Part shown: one piece after another, positions 1 through 7,246 of the stretch | Numbering within the stretch: position 1 is the first letter of the stretch | How the letters are laid out: each line of letters opens with the position of its first letter | Assembly (NCBI RefSeq): GCF_034007085.1 | Contig: NZ_JAVERO010000034.1 | Location: 1 to 18,589 of the forward strand | DNA: 18,589 nt | Direction of reading: 5' to 3' | Source: Castellaniella sp034007085 | GTDB lineage: Bacteria > Pseudomonadota > Gammaproteobacteria > Burkholderiales > Burkholderiaceae_B | The notes under the pieces: model-generated | Told to the model about the DNA's origin: nothing | Seen by the model: the letters and a program-made list of their open reading frames with translations, nothing else | The model's database searches: none | Program-made: the position numbers and the translations under genes

Positions 1-40
1 ACCGCAGCAGACCACCCGAATCCACAGGTGGGCGCGCCCG

Positions 41-1459
41 TCACCAACGCACGAAGAACAGGACCCAAGCCCAGGAGAATGGCAGCAGCCCCCCCGCCAC
101 CAGCGCAACAGCCCCCAGTCTGCGCAGCGGCTGGAGCGTGCGCAGGCCGGCCAGCCGCCATTCAAAGCGCAGACTCCAGGCAAGCGCGAGTGCGAGCAAG
201 GTGAAACGCACGGCATTCGCCCAACCCGTAGGCACGCCCTCGTGTTGCAGCAGGGTCAGCGTGGTGGCCGACAGCCCCAGGAACACCCCCACGCCCGCCG
301 CCGGAATCAGGCCCTGGGCGAGCTTGTGTACGCCTGCCAGGCGGCTGCGCAACAGTTGCCCGCCCGCATCCCGCACCCCTGGCGCCTCTACTGTGGGCAG
401 CAGGCGGTCCGCCAGCCACAGGCCACAGAACACAGCACCGCCCACGACGACGGCCGCGCCGCCAATGAACAGCAGGATGACGGCGCCATCCAGCCAGCTG
501 AAGCTGTCATTGACATCCGGATAATGGGTCAGGATGAACCAGGGGGCATTATCCGCCAACGGCCAGTAGATGTCCCGCGCCACCAGCCAGGCTGCGGCGG
601 ACTGCTTGATCGACACGAACCAGGGGCTGGCGCTCCACAGGAAAGCGCCCACCGCCAGCCCCATCAGGCCGAAAACGATCAACGCCGTCTGCCAGCCGCT
701 GCCCGCCGCCACGCGGACGATCTCGGTCTCGGGCGAGCGGGGGGTCAGGGCGATGGCGCCCCGGTAGTCGCTGCAACGCCCGCACATATGGCATTCGGCT
801 GCACCCTGCATATTGCGCAGGGGCAGCAGGGGCGCACAGTTGATGGATTCGGTCCGCCGCACGGGGGCGCGCCAGGCGGCGGCATCCACCCGGTAATGCC
901 AGGGAGCGAGCCTGGCCAGCAGATTGAACACTCCGTTGACCGGACACAGGTACCTGCACCAGACGCGCTTGTCCCGCCCGTAGAGCCAGCCGACGACCAT
1001 GGCCGCCACGGATGAGCCGCCCAGCACGGCGGCAACCGCCCAAGGATACTGGTAGACACTGACCAGTTGGCCATAGATCGTGGTCAGGCTGAAGGCCACG
1101 AAAGGCCAGCCGCCCCAGCGCATCCAGCGCGGGATGGACCGGCCGCGCCCATGCCGACTGGCCCATTCGGTCAGCGTGCCCTCGGGACAGAACAGGCCAC
1201 ACCAGGCGCGTCCGAACAGGGGGATGGACACCAGCACGAACGGCCACCAGATGCCCCAGAAAACGAACTGGGCCAGAATGGTGAGGTTGTTGAAAATGGA
1301 TGCGGTACGGCCCGGCAGCGGCATGGCCGCCGGAATCGCCAGCAAGGCGATGTAGACGGCAACGATGCACCACTGCATCCGCCGGATCGCGGGTTGATGA
1401 TCGCGCAGAAAATCCCCTGTGTGCGCGGCAGCGGTACGAAACGATTGCGACAACATCAT
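41..1459 (-). CDS. ftrD: FtrD-like membrane polyferredoxin (4Fe-4S, NapH/CcoG-like) of the iron uptake operon
   Basis: A 472-residue polytopic membrane protein. Several hydrophobic segments flank paired cysteine motifs typical of the NapH/FixG-like membrane ferredoxin family: C87-x3-C91-P (WCGLFCPEG), C168-x3-C172-P (WCRYLCPVNG), then C208 and C223-x2-C226-x2-C229 (CHMCGRC), enough for at least one iron-sulfur cluster. In FtrABCD systems of Bordetella and Brucella this subunit is thought to handle electrons so that iron oxidised in the periplasm can pass through the FTR1 permease; that role is inferred here. It is the last gene of the operon and starts 4 bases after the ftrC stop, so translational coupling is likely. 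Two consecutive ATG codons (1459 and 1456) are both possible starts. Family assignment is firm. The symbol rests on the complete ftrABCD gene order. Confidence 0.88.
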   Translation of the reverse strand: MMLSQSFRTAAAHTGDFLRDHQPAIRRMQWCIVAVYIALLAIPAAMPLPGRTASIFNNLTILAQFVFWGIWWPFVLVSIPLFGRAWCGLFCPEGTLTEWASRHGRGRSIPRWMRWGGWPFVAFSLTTIYGQLVSVYQYPWAVAAVLGGSSVAAMVVGWLYGRDKRVWCRYLCPVNGVFNLLARLAPWHYRVDAAAWRAPVRRTESINCAPLLPLRNMQGAAECHMCGRCSDYRGAIALTPRSPETEIVRVAAGSGWQTALIVFGLMGLAVGAFLWSASPWFVSIKQSAAAWLVARDIYWPLADNAPWFILTHYPDVNDSFSWLDGAVILLFIGGAAVVVGGAVFCGLWLADRLLPTVEAPGVRDAGGQLLRSRLAGVHKLAQGLIPAAGVGVFLGLSATTLTLLQHEGVPTGWANAVRFTLLALALAWSLRFEWRLAGLRTLQPLRRLGAVALVAGGLLPFSWAWVLFFVRW

Positions 1460-1463
1460 GCCA

Positions 1464-2321
1464 CTATGCCATGGTTGCCTTGGCGCGGTTGGTCGAGACC
1501 GGCACCGTCCCGTCCGAAGCGCGGCGCAGCAACCACGCCACGATGCCCCAGTAGGCCAGCCAGATCAGCAGCTGGGACAAGGCGGGATAGGCGCGATAAC
1601 CGGCAAAATCGGCCAGGATCTTGCCCAATCCGTCTTCGGTCCCCAGCAGCCCGGCACTATCCCACACCGGGTCCATCAGGGTCGGCAGCACACCCAGGGA
1701 AATCAAGCGGTCCGTGGCCGACACCAGCAAGGCACCGGCGAGCAACAGCAGCAGGATTTCCGTCAGCCTGAAAAAGCGCCGCCAGGTGATGATCCGTCCA
1801 CCCAGTTGCAACAGCCAGAAAGTCAGCAGCGCTGCGGCGAAACCACCCAGACCAGCCAGCGCCAAAACACCGATACCGCCCGACGCCTGCGAAGACAGGA
1901 CGGAACCATACAGAAAGACCACGGTCTCGCTGCCTTCACGCGCCACGGCAATCATGACCAGCGCGAGCAACCCCCACCAATGGCGGCTGCCGATCTGCTC
2001 GGATGCGCCGGATTCCAATTCCCGTTTCAGGCCCCGCCCATGGACACGCATCCAGACGACCATCTGGACCACCAGCCCGCAGGCCGCCAGCGCCATCAGG
2101 GCCTGGAACCATTCCTGCCCCTCGTCGGACAGCCAGGCGGACACCCCCAGCAGCACCAGAGCCAGCGCACCGGCCAGCAGCAAGCCGGCGCCCACACCGC
2201 CCCACAGCCAGGGCAGCCCGCGCCGGCCTTCGGGCGAAGCGTGCAGCCAGGAATACAGAATTCCGACGACCAGCAGGGCCTCGACACTTTCCCGCCAGAC
2301 GATGAATGCAACTTGTTCCAT
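1464..2321 (-). CDS. ftrC: FTR1-family high-affinity iron permease
   Basis: A 285-residue integral membrane protein of the FTR1/EfeU family. The two signature iron-binding motifs are present in transmembrane context: R10-E-S-V-E14 in the first helix (VWRESVEALLVV) and R128-E-G-S-E132 in a later helix (VAREGSETVVFLY). A DEGQEWFQ segment near residue 66 is also typical. It should carry ferric iron across the inner membrane after oxidation of ferrous iron in the periplasm. It lies between the cupredoxin-like ftrB (15 bases upstream) and ftrD (4 bases downstream). No convincing ribosome-binding site precedes the ATG, so coupling to ftrB translation is likely. Family assignment is near certain. 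Confidence 0.95.
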   Translation of the reverse strand: MEQVAFIVWRESVEALLVVGILYSWLHASPEGRRGLPWLWGGVGAGLLLAGALALVLLGVSAWLSDEGQEWFQALMALAACGLVVQMVVWMRVHGRGLKRELESGASEQIGSRHWWGLLALVMIAVAREGSETVVFLYGSVLSSQASGGIGVLALAGLGGFAAALLTFWLLQLGGRIITWRRFFRLTEILLLLLAGALLVSATDRLISLGVLPTLMDPVWDSAGLLGTEDGLGKILADFAGYRAYPALSQLLIWLAYWGIVAWLLRRASDGTVPVSTNRAKATMA

Positions 2322-2336
2322 GATGCGATGCTAAGG

Positions 2337-2693
2337 TCAGGGTTTGGGCAGCACCACCAGGGTGCCTTTCACCTGGGGATGAAAATCATCGAAAAAAGGA
2401 TACTCGCCTGGCCGCGACAGGGACAGCACCACGAACGAGGTGACCCCAGGCCCCAGGACTTTTTCCTTGCGCAACGGCAGGCTTTCGAATTCGACCGCTT
2501 CGGTGCTTTCGTTGACAAGAATGATCTTGAAACGGCCTGCCGGCACTTCCAGGCGGGCCGGCTCGAAGGTGCCGTCGGCCTTGAAGGTCAGTGTGTAGAC
2601 CGGCAGGTCGGCGGCGCCGGCCGCCGCCATCGGTGCCAAGCCACCCGCCCAGGCCAGGGCCACCAGCGCAATCCAGATGCGCATGCGCGTCAT
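2337..2693 (-). CDS. ftrB: FtrB-like periplasmic cupredoxin-domain protein
   Basis: A 118-residue exported protein: an N-terminal basic stretch and hydrophobic core (IWIALVALAWAGGLAPMAAA) form a signal peptide, followed by a small beta-rich cupredoxin-like domain (TLTFKADGTFEPARLEVPAG, then FFDDFHPQVKGTLVV). I chose the ATG at 2693, which has GGGAG six bases upstream, over a longer open frame that would overlap ftrA; the ATG at 2684 is an alternative. In FtrABCD this subunit works with the P19 protein in binding or oxidising ferrous iron for the permease. The mature protein has no cysteine, so a classical type-1 blue-copper site with a Cys ligand is not possible. Acidic, His and Met residues would have to bind metal instead. 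It starts 16 bases after ftrA. Confidence 0.85.
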   Translation of the reverse strand: MTRMRIWIALVALAWAGGLAPMAAAGAADLPVYTLTFKADGTFEPARLEVPAGRFKIILVNESTEAVEFESLPLRKEKVLGPGVTSFVVLSLSRPGEYPFFDDFHPQVKGTLVVLPKP

Positions 2694-2709
2694 GAAGTTC
2701 TCCCGGCGA

Positions 2710-3246
2710 TCAATAGCCGCCCTTTTTGCCGGTGCCAGCGTACACGAACTCGTACTTGACTTCGAAAGTCTCGAACCACGGGGCCACACCGGTTTCCTTG
2801 TCCACATGGCGGCCAAAGTGATTGTTGTGCGCCGTTTCGGGTGAGCCGATGATGAAGGTCAGATGATATTTTCCCGGGCCTTCGAGCTTGACGTTGTCAC
2901 CATAGTGCGGGCCGTCATTGGCCACCATGGGCATCAGGTCGCCCTTCATGACCTTGTCGCTGCCCTGCTTCTGCAGCACGTACTGGATATTCAGGTACGG
3001 CGCCCAGGCCCCTTCGGGCAGACCATTCTTGTTGTCGGCTGTGGCGTGGATGTCGGCTTCCAGGTGAATGTCGGATTCCTTGGCGGCGCGCATCATGCCC
3101 TCTGGTTCCATTTCGACCGGCTGCAGGTAGACTGCCGCAACTTCCAGCCCGTTGATCTCGCTGGGTTCGCCGATAGGATATTCAGCAGCCAGGGCAGAAG
3201 AAGCCAGGCCGATGCCAGCCAGCGCAATGCACAATTTGCTCACCAT
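2710..3246 (-). CDS. ftrA: P19/Tp34-type periplasmic high-affinity iron-binding protein
   Basis: A 178-residue secreted protein with a clear signal peptide (hydrophobic residues 5-20, cleavage near ALAA-EYPIG) and the conserved features of the P19/Tp34 iron-transport family: an early GLEVAAVYLQPVEMEP segment, DIHLEADIHA (H61, H67), GDLMPMVANDGPHYGDN (Met and His114) and a C-terminal HFGRHVD. In characterised members (Campylobacter P19, Brucella and Bordetella FtrA) these His and Met residues bind copper and iron at a dimer interface. It is the first gene of the operon. Its ATG at 3246 is preceded by GGAGAG six bases upstream, and a Fur box lies about 35 bases upstream. The name FtrA is justified by the gene order; the symbol varies between annotations. 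Confidence 0.9.
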   Translation of the reverse strand: MVSKLCIALAGIGLASSALAAEYPIGEPSEINGLEVAAVYLQPVEMEPEGMMRAAKESDIHLEADIHATADNKNGLPEGAWAPYLNIQYVLQKQGSDKVMKGDLMPMVANDGPHYGDNVKLEGPGKYHLTFIIGSPETAHNNHFGRHVDKETGVAPWFETFEVKYEFVYAGTGKKGGY

Positions 3247-3280
3247 GTGACGCTCTCCGTGTCAGTCAGTTTATTGTAAG

Positions 3281-3299
3281 GATAATGATTCTCGTTACC
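3281..3299 (-). promoter_or_regulatory. Fur box in front of ftrABCD
   Basis: On the minus strand the site reads GGTAACGAGAATCATTATC and matches the classical 19-bp Fur consensus GATAATGATAATCATTATC at 16 of 19 positions. It lies 35 bp upstream of the ftrA start. A TACAAT element resembling a -10 box sits immediately downstream at 3273-3278 (minus strand), without a good -35, so bound Fur would cover the expected promoter. Iron-repressed expression of ftrABCD is the inference; it fits what is known of this operon family. Confidence 0.85.
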
Positions 3300-3348
3300 T
3301 GAGTAATATAGCACCAAACACGGATGGACCGGAGCCAGGCCAGAAACG

Positions 3349-3380
3349 GCAAAGCGCCGGCCCGAGGGCCGGCGCTTTGC
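3349..3380 (-). terminator. Strong hairpin downstream of phaR (intrinsic terminator)
   Basis: A perfect 14-bp inverted repeat (GCAAAGCGCCGGCC at 3349-3362 against GGCCGGCGCTTTGC at 3367-3380) with a 4-base loop, starting about 9 bases after the phaR stop on the minus strand. In that direction the GCTTTGC arm is followed by a short, imperfect T-rich stretch (CGTTTCT), so the U-tract is weak but partly supplied by the stem end. It also insulates the Fur-regulated ftr promoter from read-through of the pha operon. On the plus strand a longer T run follows, but no plus-strand gene ends here. Confidence 0.75.
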
Positions 3381-3388
3381 ATGCGCGA

Positions 3389-3961
3389 TCATTTTTTCTT
3401 GTGTCCCTTTTCGGGGGGGGATCCGGGGAAAGGGAAGGCCGAAAACATGGAACGCGTCTGGTCCTGCATCTGATCCTGCATCTGGACGAACAGGCTGCGG
3501 CTTTGTTCGATGTAGTTGTTCATCATGTTCTGCAGGGCCGGGGTCTGCAGGCTCATCAGCTGGGCCCAGGCCTCGGGGCCGAAGTGCTGCTGATACAGGC
3601 CCTGGGACTGCTCGGCCATGCGGTCCTGGATATCCATCAGTATCTGGATGTTCTTTTCCAGGAACGTGCCCATCACGCCTTGCATGGCATGGCCATAGAA
3701 CCGGATGATCTGCGCCAGCGACTCGGCCGAGAACATGGGCACGCCACCGGATTCTTCTTCGAGGATGATCTGCAGCAGAATGCTGCGGGTCAGGTCATCG
3801 CCAGTCTTGGCATCGACGACCTTGAAGACCTCGTTGCCCAGGACGAGCTGCTTGATGTCGGCCAGCGTGATGTAGGCGCTGGACTGGGTATCGTAGAGGC
3901 GGCGATTGGGATATTTCTTGATCAGCCGCTCTGCCTTGGGTGCAGTGGTGTTCCGAGTCAT
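3389..3961 (-). CDS. phaR: Polyhydroxyalkanoate synthesis repressor PhaR
   Basis: A 190-residue protein with the conserved PhaR N-terminal DNA-binding domain (RLIKKYPNRRLYDTQSSAYITL, residues 12-33, continuing to about 70), then the PHB accumulation regulatory domain containing FYGHAMQGVMGTFLEKNIQ and a Gln/Met-rich C-terminal part (QMQDQMQDQTRSMF). PhaR represses phasin and pha genes and leaves the DNA by binding nascent PHB granules. It is last in phaC-phaB-phaR, starting only 2 bases after the phaB stop (TGA-TC-ATG), so it is translated with phaB. Near the 3' end the coding strand has a run of eight C encoding Ser-Pro-Pro, a potential slippage site; a frameshift there would alter only the last eight or so residues. 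Length is usual for Burkholderiales. Confidence 0.96.
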   Translation of the reverse strand: MTRNTTAPKAERLIKKYPNRRLYDTQSSAYITLADIKQLVLGNEVFKVVDAKTGDDLTRSILLQIILEEESGGVPMFSAESLAQIIRFYGHAMQGVMGTFLEKNIQILMDIQDRMAEQSQGLYQQHFGPEAWAQLMSLQTPALQNMMNNYIEQSRSLFVQMQDQMQDQTRSMFSAFPFPGSPPEKGHKKK

Positions 3962-3963
3962 GA

Positions 3964-4701
3964 TCAGCCCATGTGCAGGCCACCGTTCAGCGAAAAATCC
4001 GCCCCGGTGGCAAAGCCTGAATCATCGGATGCCAGCCAGGCGATGATGGAGCCGATTTCCTCTGGCGTGCCCAGTCTTTTGACCGGGATGGTGGCAACGA
4101 TCTTTTCCAGCACGTCGGGGCGGATGGCGCGCACCATGTCGGTCCCGATGTAGCCCGGCGAAACCGTGTTCACGGTGACGCCCTTGCTGGCGACTTCCTG
4201 GGCCAGGGCCATGGTGAAGCCATGAATGCCGGCCTTGGCCGTGGAATAGTTGGTCTGGCCGAACTGGCCCTTCTGGCCATTGACCGAACTGATGTTGATG
4301 ATCCGCCCCCACTGGCGATCCACCATGTCGTCGATGACCTGCTTGGTCACGTTGAACAGGCTGTTGAGATTGGTGTCGATGACGGCGCGCCAGTCTTCCT
4401 GGCTCATCTTGCGAAACACGCCGTCCCGGGTGATCCCCGCATTGTTCACCAGAACGTCGACCGGACCGAACTGTTCCTTGACCTTGACGAAGGCCTCGAC
4501 CGTGGAATCCCAGTCGGACACATTACCGACCGAGGCGTTGAACTTGTAGCCCAGGGCGGCCTGCTCGTCCAGCCACTTGGTGTAATCCCGGCTCGGACCG
4601 CAACCAGCCACCACCGTGAAGCCTTCCTTTGCGAGGCGCTGGCAGATCGATGTGCCGATACCGCCCATGCCCCCTGTCACATAAGCCAGTTTGCCGCTCA
4701 T
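3964..4701 (-). CDS. phaB: NADPH-dependent acetoacetyl-CoA reductase PhaB
   Basis: A 245-residue short-chain dehydrogenase of the PhaB/PhbB type, reducing acetoacetyl-CoA to (R)-3-hydroxybutyryl-CoA, the monomer used by PhaC. Visible motifs: dinucleotide-binding TGGMGGIG (residues 9-16), NNAG (86-89), and the catalytic set Ser139 (NISSV), Tyr152 and Lys156 (YSTAK), followed by VSPGYIGTDMV. PhaB-specific substrate-region sequences such as SSVNGQKGQFGQTNYSTAKAG are present. The start at 4701 is preceded by AAGGAG seven bases upstream and gives the family's usual length. The frame stays open 12 codons upstream, but that extension would run into the end of phaC. Thirteen bases separate it from phaC, and the gap holds the ribosome-binding site. 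Confidence 0.97.
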   Translation of the reverse strand: MSGKLAYVTGGMGGIGTSICQRLAKEGFTVVAGCGPSRDYTKWLDEQAALGYKFNASVGNVSDWDSTVEAFVKVKEQFGPVDVLVNNAGITRDGVFRKMSQEDWRAVIDTNLNSLFNVTKQVIDDMVDRQWGRIINISSVNGQKGQFGQTNYSTAKAGIHGFTMALAQEVASKGVTVNTVSPGYIGTDMVRAIRPDVLEKIVATIPVKRLGTPEEIGSIIAWLASDDSGFATGADFSLNGGLHMG

Positions 4702-4714
4702 GGTGTTCTCCTTT

Positions 4715-6337
4715 TCAGACTGCTTTGACTTTGACATAGCGCCCAGGGGCGGGTTCTATGACAGGATACTTGCGATTGCCCAGGCCGCGCCGGATCGCTT
4801 TCCAATCCCCGGAATGCTGGGCCAGCCAATCGAGCCAATCGGGCCACCAGCTGCCCTTGGCATGCTCCGCCTGGTCCAGCCACACGTGCGGGTCGCTTGG
4901 CAAAGCGGCATCCTGGCCACAGGCCCAATAACCTCGGCGACCGCGTGCCGGAGGGTTGACGACCCCGGCGATATGGCCGGATTCGCCCAGCACGAACCGC
5001 AGCGGCCCGCGCAGCAAGCGCGTCGAGGCATAGGCCGAAGTCCAGGGCACGATGTGATCTTCCCGCGAGGCGTACAGATAGGCCGGCATGTCCAGGGCCT
5101 GCAGGTCGGCGGCTGTGCCGCACATGCGCAACTGCCCGGTCTTCAGACGGTTTTCCAGGTAGGTGTTGCGGAAATACCAAGTGAAGAACGGTCCCGGCAG
5201 GTTGGTGCCATCGGCGTTCCAGGCCAGCAGATCGAAAGGACGCGGCGATTCGCCCATCAGGTAGTTGGAGCCAACGTAATTCCATACCAGTTCTGCGGGC
5301 CGCAGGAACGAAAACGTGGTGGCCAGTTCGCCTGCCGTCATCAGGCCGCCTGCGCCCAGCTGTCGTTCGCGCACGCGCGCATGCTGTTCGTCGACAAAAA
5401 CGTCGAGGATACCGGTTTCACGGAAATCAAGAAAGGTGGTCAGCAAGGTCAAGGCGGCCACCGGGTCTTCGCCCCGAGCGCGCGCCACGGCCAGCGCACT
5501 GGCCAGCAGCGTGCCCCCTACGCAAAAGCCCAGGGCATTGATCTGTGGCTGGCGCGTCACATCGCGTGCGACCTGGATGGCCCGCAGCACGCCTTCTTCG
5601 AGGTAGTCATCCCAGGTCTTGCGCTGGATGCCATCCGTGTCCCCCGGAAGCGGATTGCGCCAGGACACCATGAAGACCTCGAAGCCGGCCTGCACGGCAT
5701 GCAGCACCAATGAATTGGCCGGTTGCAGGTCCAGGATGTAGTACTTGTTGATGCAGGGCGGCACCATCAGCAAAGGGCGACGGCGGACTTTTGGTGTCTG
5801 CGGCTGGTACTGGATGAGCTGCATCAGGGCATTTTCATAGACCACCGCCCCAGGCGTCAGGGCCAGATTTTCGCCTGGCGTGAAGGCGGACTCATCGGTC
5901 TGCGTGATACGGCCCCGCGCCAGATCGCGCATCAGGTTCACCAACCCGCGCTGCAGGGAATCGCCCTCGCTGTCGGCGGCTGCCTGCAAGGCGTCAGGAT
6001 TGGAGACAAGAAAGTTGCATGGTGCTGCGGCCTCGACCCATTGCATGACCGTGAATTTCAGGCGTTCACGCGCTGCAGCCTCGAGATCGGCGGCCTGTGC
6101 CAGTCTTTGCAAGGTGTCGGCCACGATGAGATAGGCATGCGCCGAGAGCAGCGCCCGGGGGTCGCCCGCCCAGGCATCCGACGAAAACCGTCGGTCGGCG
6201 GGCGGGGCCAGCAGCCCTTGGCGGAATCGGTCCAGCAACGATTGCCAGGCCTGGATGAAATCTGACTGAATGGCCGCCAGCTGGACGGGAGAGACCCAGG
6301 ACGGTGCCTGCACTTGTGAAGAATTCCGATCAGTCAT
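4715..6337 (-). CDS. phaC: Class I poly(3-hydroxyalkanoate) synthase PhaC
   Basis: A 540-residue class I PHA synthase polymerising (R)-3-hydroxyacyl-CoA into storage polyester at the granule surface. The alpha/beta-hydrolase catalytic triad is visible: Cys272 in the lipase-like box G-F-C-V-G-G, Asp427 in REDHIVPW, and His455 in GESGHIAGVVNPP. Other family landmarks include PPCINKYYILDLQP (about 194-207), WDDYLEEGV, and the C-terminal GSWWPDWLDWLAQHSG. The N-terminal domain (about residues 15-180) is shorter than in Cupriavidus necator PhaC (589 aa). The ATG at 6337 has a weak AGGGATGG upstream; the frame extends 12 codons further to a TTG, which I reject. First gene of phaC-phaB-phaR. Its products need a beta-ketothiolase (phaA) encoded outside this window. 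Confidence 0.96.
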   Translation of the reverse strand: MTDRNSSQVQAPSWVSPVQLAAIQSDFIQAWQSLLDRFRQGLLAPPADRRFSSDAWAGDPRALLSAHAYLIVADTLQRLAQAADLEAAARERLKFTVMQWVEAAAPCNFLVSNPDALQAAADSEGDSLQRGLVNLMRDLARGRITQTDESAFTPGENLALTPGAVVYENALMQLIQYQPQTPKVRRRPLLMVPPCINKYYILDLQPANSLVLHAVQAGFEVFMVSWRNPLPGDTDGIQRKTWDDYLEEGVLRAIQVARDVTRQPQINALGFCVGGTLLASALAVARARGEDPVAALTLLTTFLDFRETGILDVFVDEQHARVRERQLGAGGLMTAGELATTFSFLRPAELVWNYVGSNYLMGESPRPFDLLAWNADGTNLPGPFFTWYFRNTYLENRLKTGQLRMCGTAADLQALDMPAYLYASREDHIVPWTSAYASTRLLRGPLRFVLGESGHIAGVVNPPARGRRGYWACGQDAALPSDPHVWLDQAEHAKGSWWPDWLDWLAQHSGDWKAIRRGLGNRKYPVIEPAPGRYVKVKAV

Positions 6338-6394
6338 TCCACCATCCCTTGTACTACCAAGCCCTCGAAACAACCCGAAGCCTTTTGTCTGACT

Positions 6395-6422
6395 ATTCTG
6401 TCATTGTGGCAAATCTCGTCAA
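6395..6422 (-). promoter_or_regulatory. Probable sigma-70 promoter of the phaCBR operon
   Basis: On the minus strand, TTGACG (6417-6422) is separated by 16 bases from CAGAAT (6395-6400). These match the -35 consensus at 5 of 6 and the -10 consensus at 4 of 6 positions, 57 bases upstream of the phaC start codon. It falls in the only AT-richer stretch between pgeF and phaC, a 108-base gap with no other gene. Assignment is by consensus alone. Confidence 0.55.
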
Positions 6423-6445
6423 TTCGGGTAAGTCGCTAGCTCAAA

Positions 6446-7246
6446 TCAAGCGCCTCCTGCGCCTTGCGAAACATCCGAACTCGTCAGATATGCCAGCGTG
6501 GCCTGGCGGCCGGACCCCGGGTCACGCCGATGGGAAAAATACCGGTCTGCCCGCGTCCATGTGCATTCCCCGCTGGATTCCACCTGTTTCACACCGGCAC
6601 GCGACAGCCGGGCGCGCGCCAGGCCAGCCAAATCGGCCAGCCAGCGATCACCGCCCTGGCGTTCCAGGACAAAACACTCTGCCAATTCAGGGTCCCGATC
6701 CAGAAAAGCCATGCGCACGTCCGGCCCGACCTGGAAGGCCCCAGACCCGATACCCGGGCCGATCCAGGCACGCCAGCCGTTGGCGGCCGGCGCCCGGCGG
6801 CGCATGAGATCGAGGGTATTTTCCAGTACCCCAGCTGCCAATCCACGCCAGCCCGCATGGGCCACGCCCAGCACAGTACCCGCGCCGTCGGCCAGAACGA
6901 CCGGCAGACAGTCAGCGGTCAGGATGGCCAACGGACGATCTGGCAAGGTGGTCACGGCGGCGTCCGCGCAAGGCGCTGACAGCGTATCCACATCCCCATC
7001 GAATACGGCCGTGCCATGCACCTGATCAAGCCAGAGGGGTTCCCCCGGCAGGGCACGCTGCACACGTCGGCGATTTTCGCGCACGGCTTCTGGATCGTCC
7101 CCCACATGCGCGCCCAGGTTCAGGCTGTCGCGTGGCGCCCGGCTGATGCCACCAGTACGCCAGGTCGAAAAATACCGCACCCCCGGCCAGGGGGCCCCTG
7201 TCACGCCCCGCAGTTCCGGGGCCAGTTCAAGTACGGTCGTCACCAT
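6446..7246 (-). CDS. pgeF: PgeF/YfiH family protein (DUF152, polyphenol oxidase / purine nucleoside phosphorylase fold)
   Basis: A 266-residue protein of the YfiH/PgeF (laccase-domain) family. The three metal ligands known for the family are in place: His77 (DQVHGTAV), Cys113 (LTADCLPVVLAD) and His130 (VAHAGWRGLAAGV), followed by IGPGIGSGAFQVG and a C-terminal YFSHRRDPGSGR. E. coli PgeF is a peptidoglycan-editing enzyme correcting L-Ser misincorporated in place of L-Ala in UDP-MurNAc; homologues show purine nucleoside phosphorylase or oxidase activity. Which activity holds here is not decidable. The ATG at 7246 has GGGA upstream and matches the family N-terminus; a long upstream in-frame extension lies inside rluD and is discarded. 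The start overlaps the rluD coding end by 20 bases, so the two are co-transcribed and probably coupled. Confidence 0.9.
   Translation of the reverse strand: MVTTVLELAPELRGVTGAPWPGVRYFSTWRTGGISRAPRDSLNLGAHVGDDPEAVRENRRRVQRALPGEPLWLDQVHGTAVFDGDVDTLSAPCADAAVTTLPDRPLAILTADCLPVVLADGAGTVLGVAHAGWRGLAAGVLENTLDLMRRRAPAANGWRAWIGPGIGSGAFQVGPDVRMAFLDRDPELAECFVLERQGGDRWLADLAGLARARLSRAGVKQVESSGECTWTRADRYFSHRRDPGSGRQATLAYLTSSDVSQGAGGA

Noticed and set aside
1..40. Possible hairpin after ftrD (CCACC/GGTGG)
   Set aside because: A five-base stem with a long loop and no T-run is too weak to call, and the region is truncated by the window edge.
1419..2759. A 446-codon plus-strand open frame across ftrC and ftrB
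   Set aside because: It is rich in Gln, His and Pro with no domain, and runs antisense across two clearly real genes and their boundary.
3377..4153. A plus-strand open frame of 258 codons opposite phaR and the 3' part of phaB
   Set aside because: It is an antisense shadow crossing two well-identified genes and has no conserved features.
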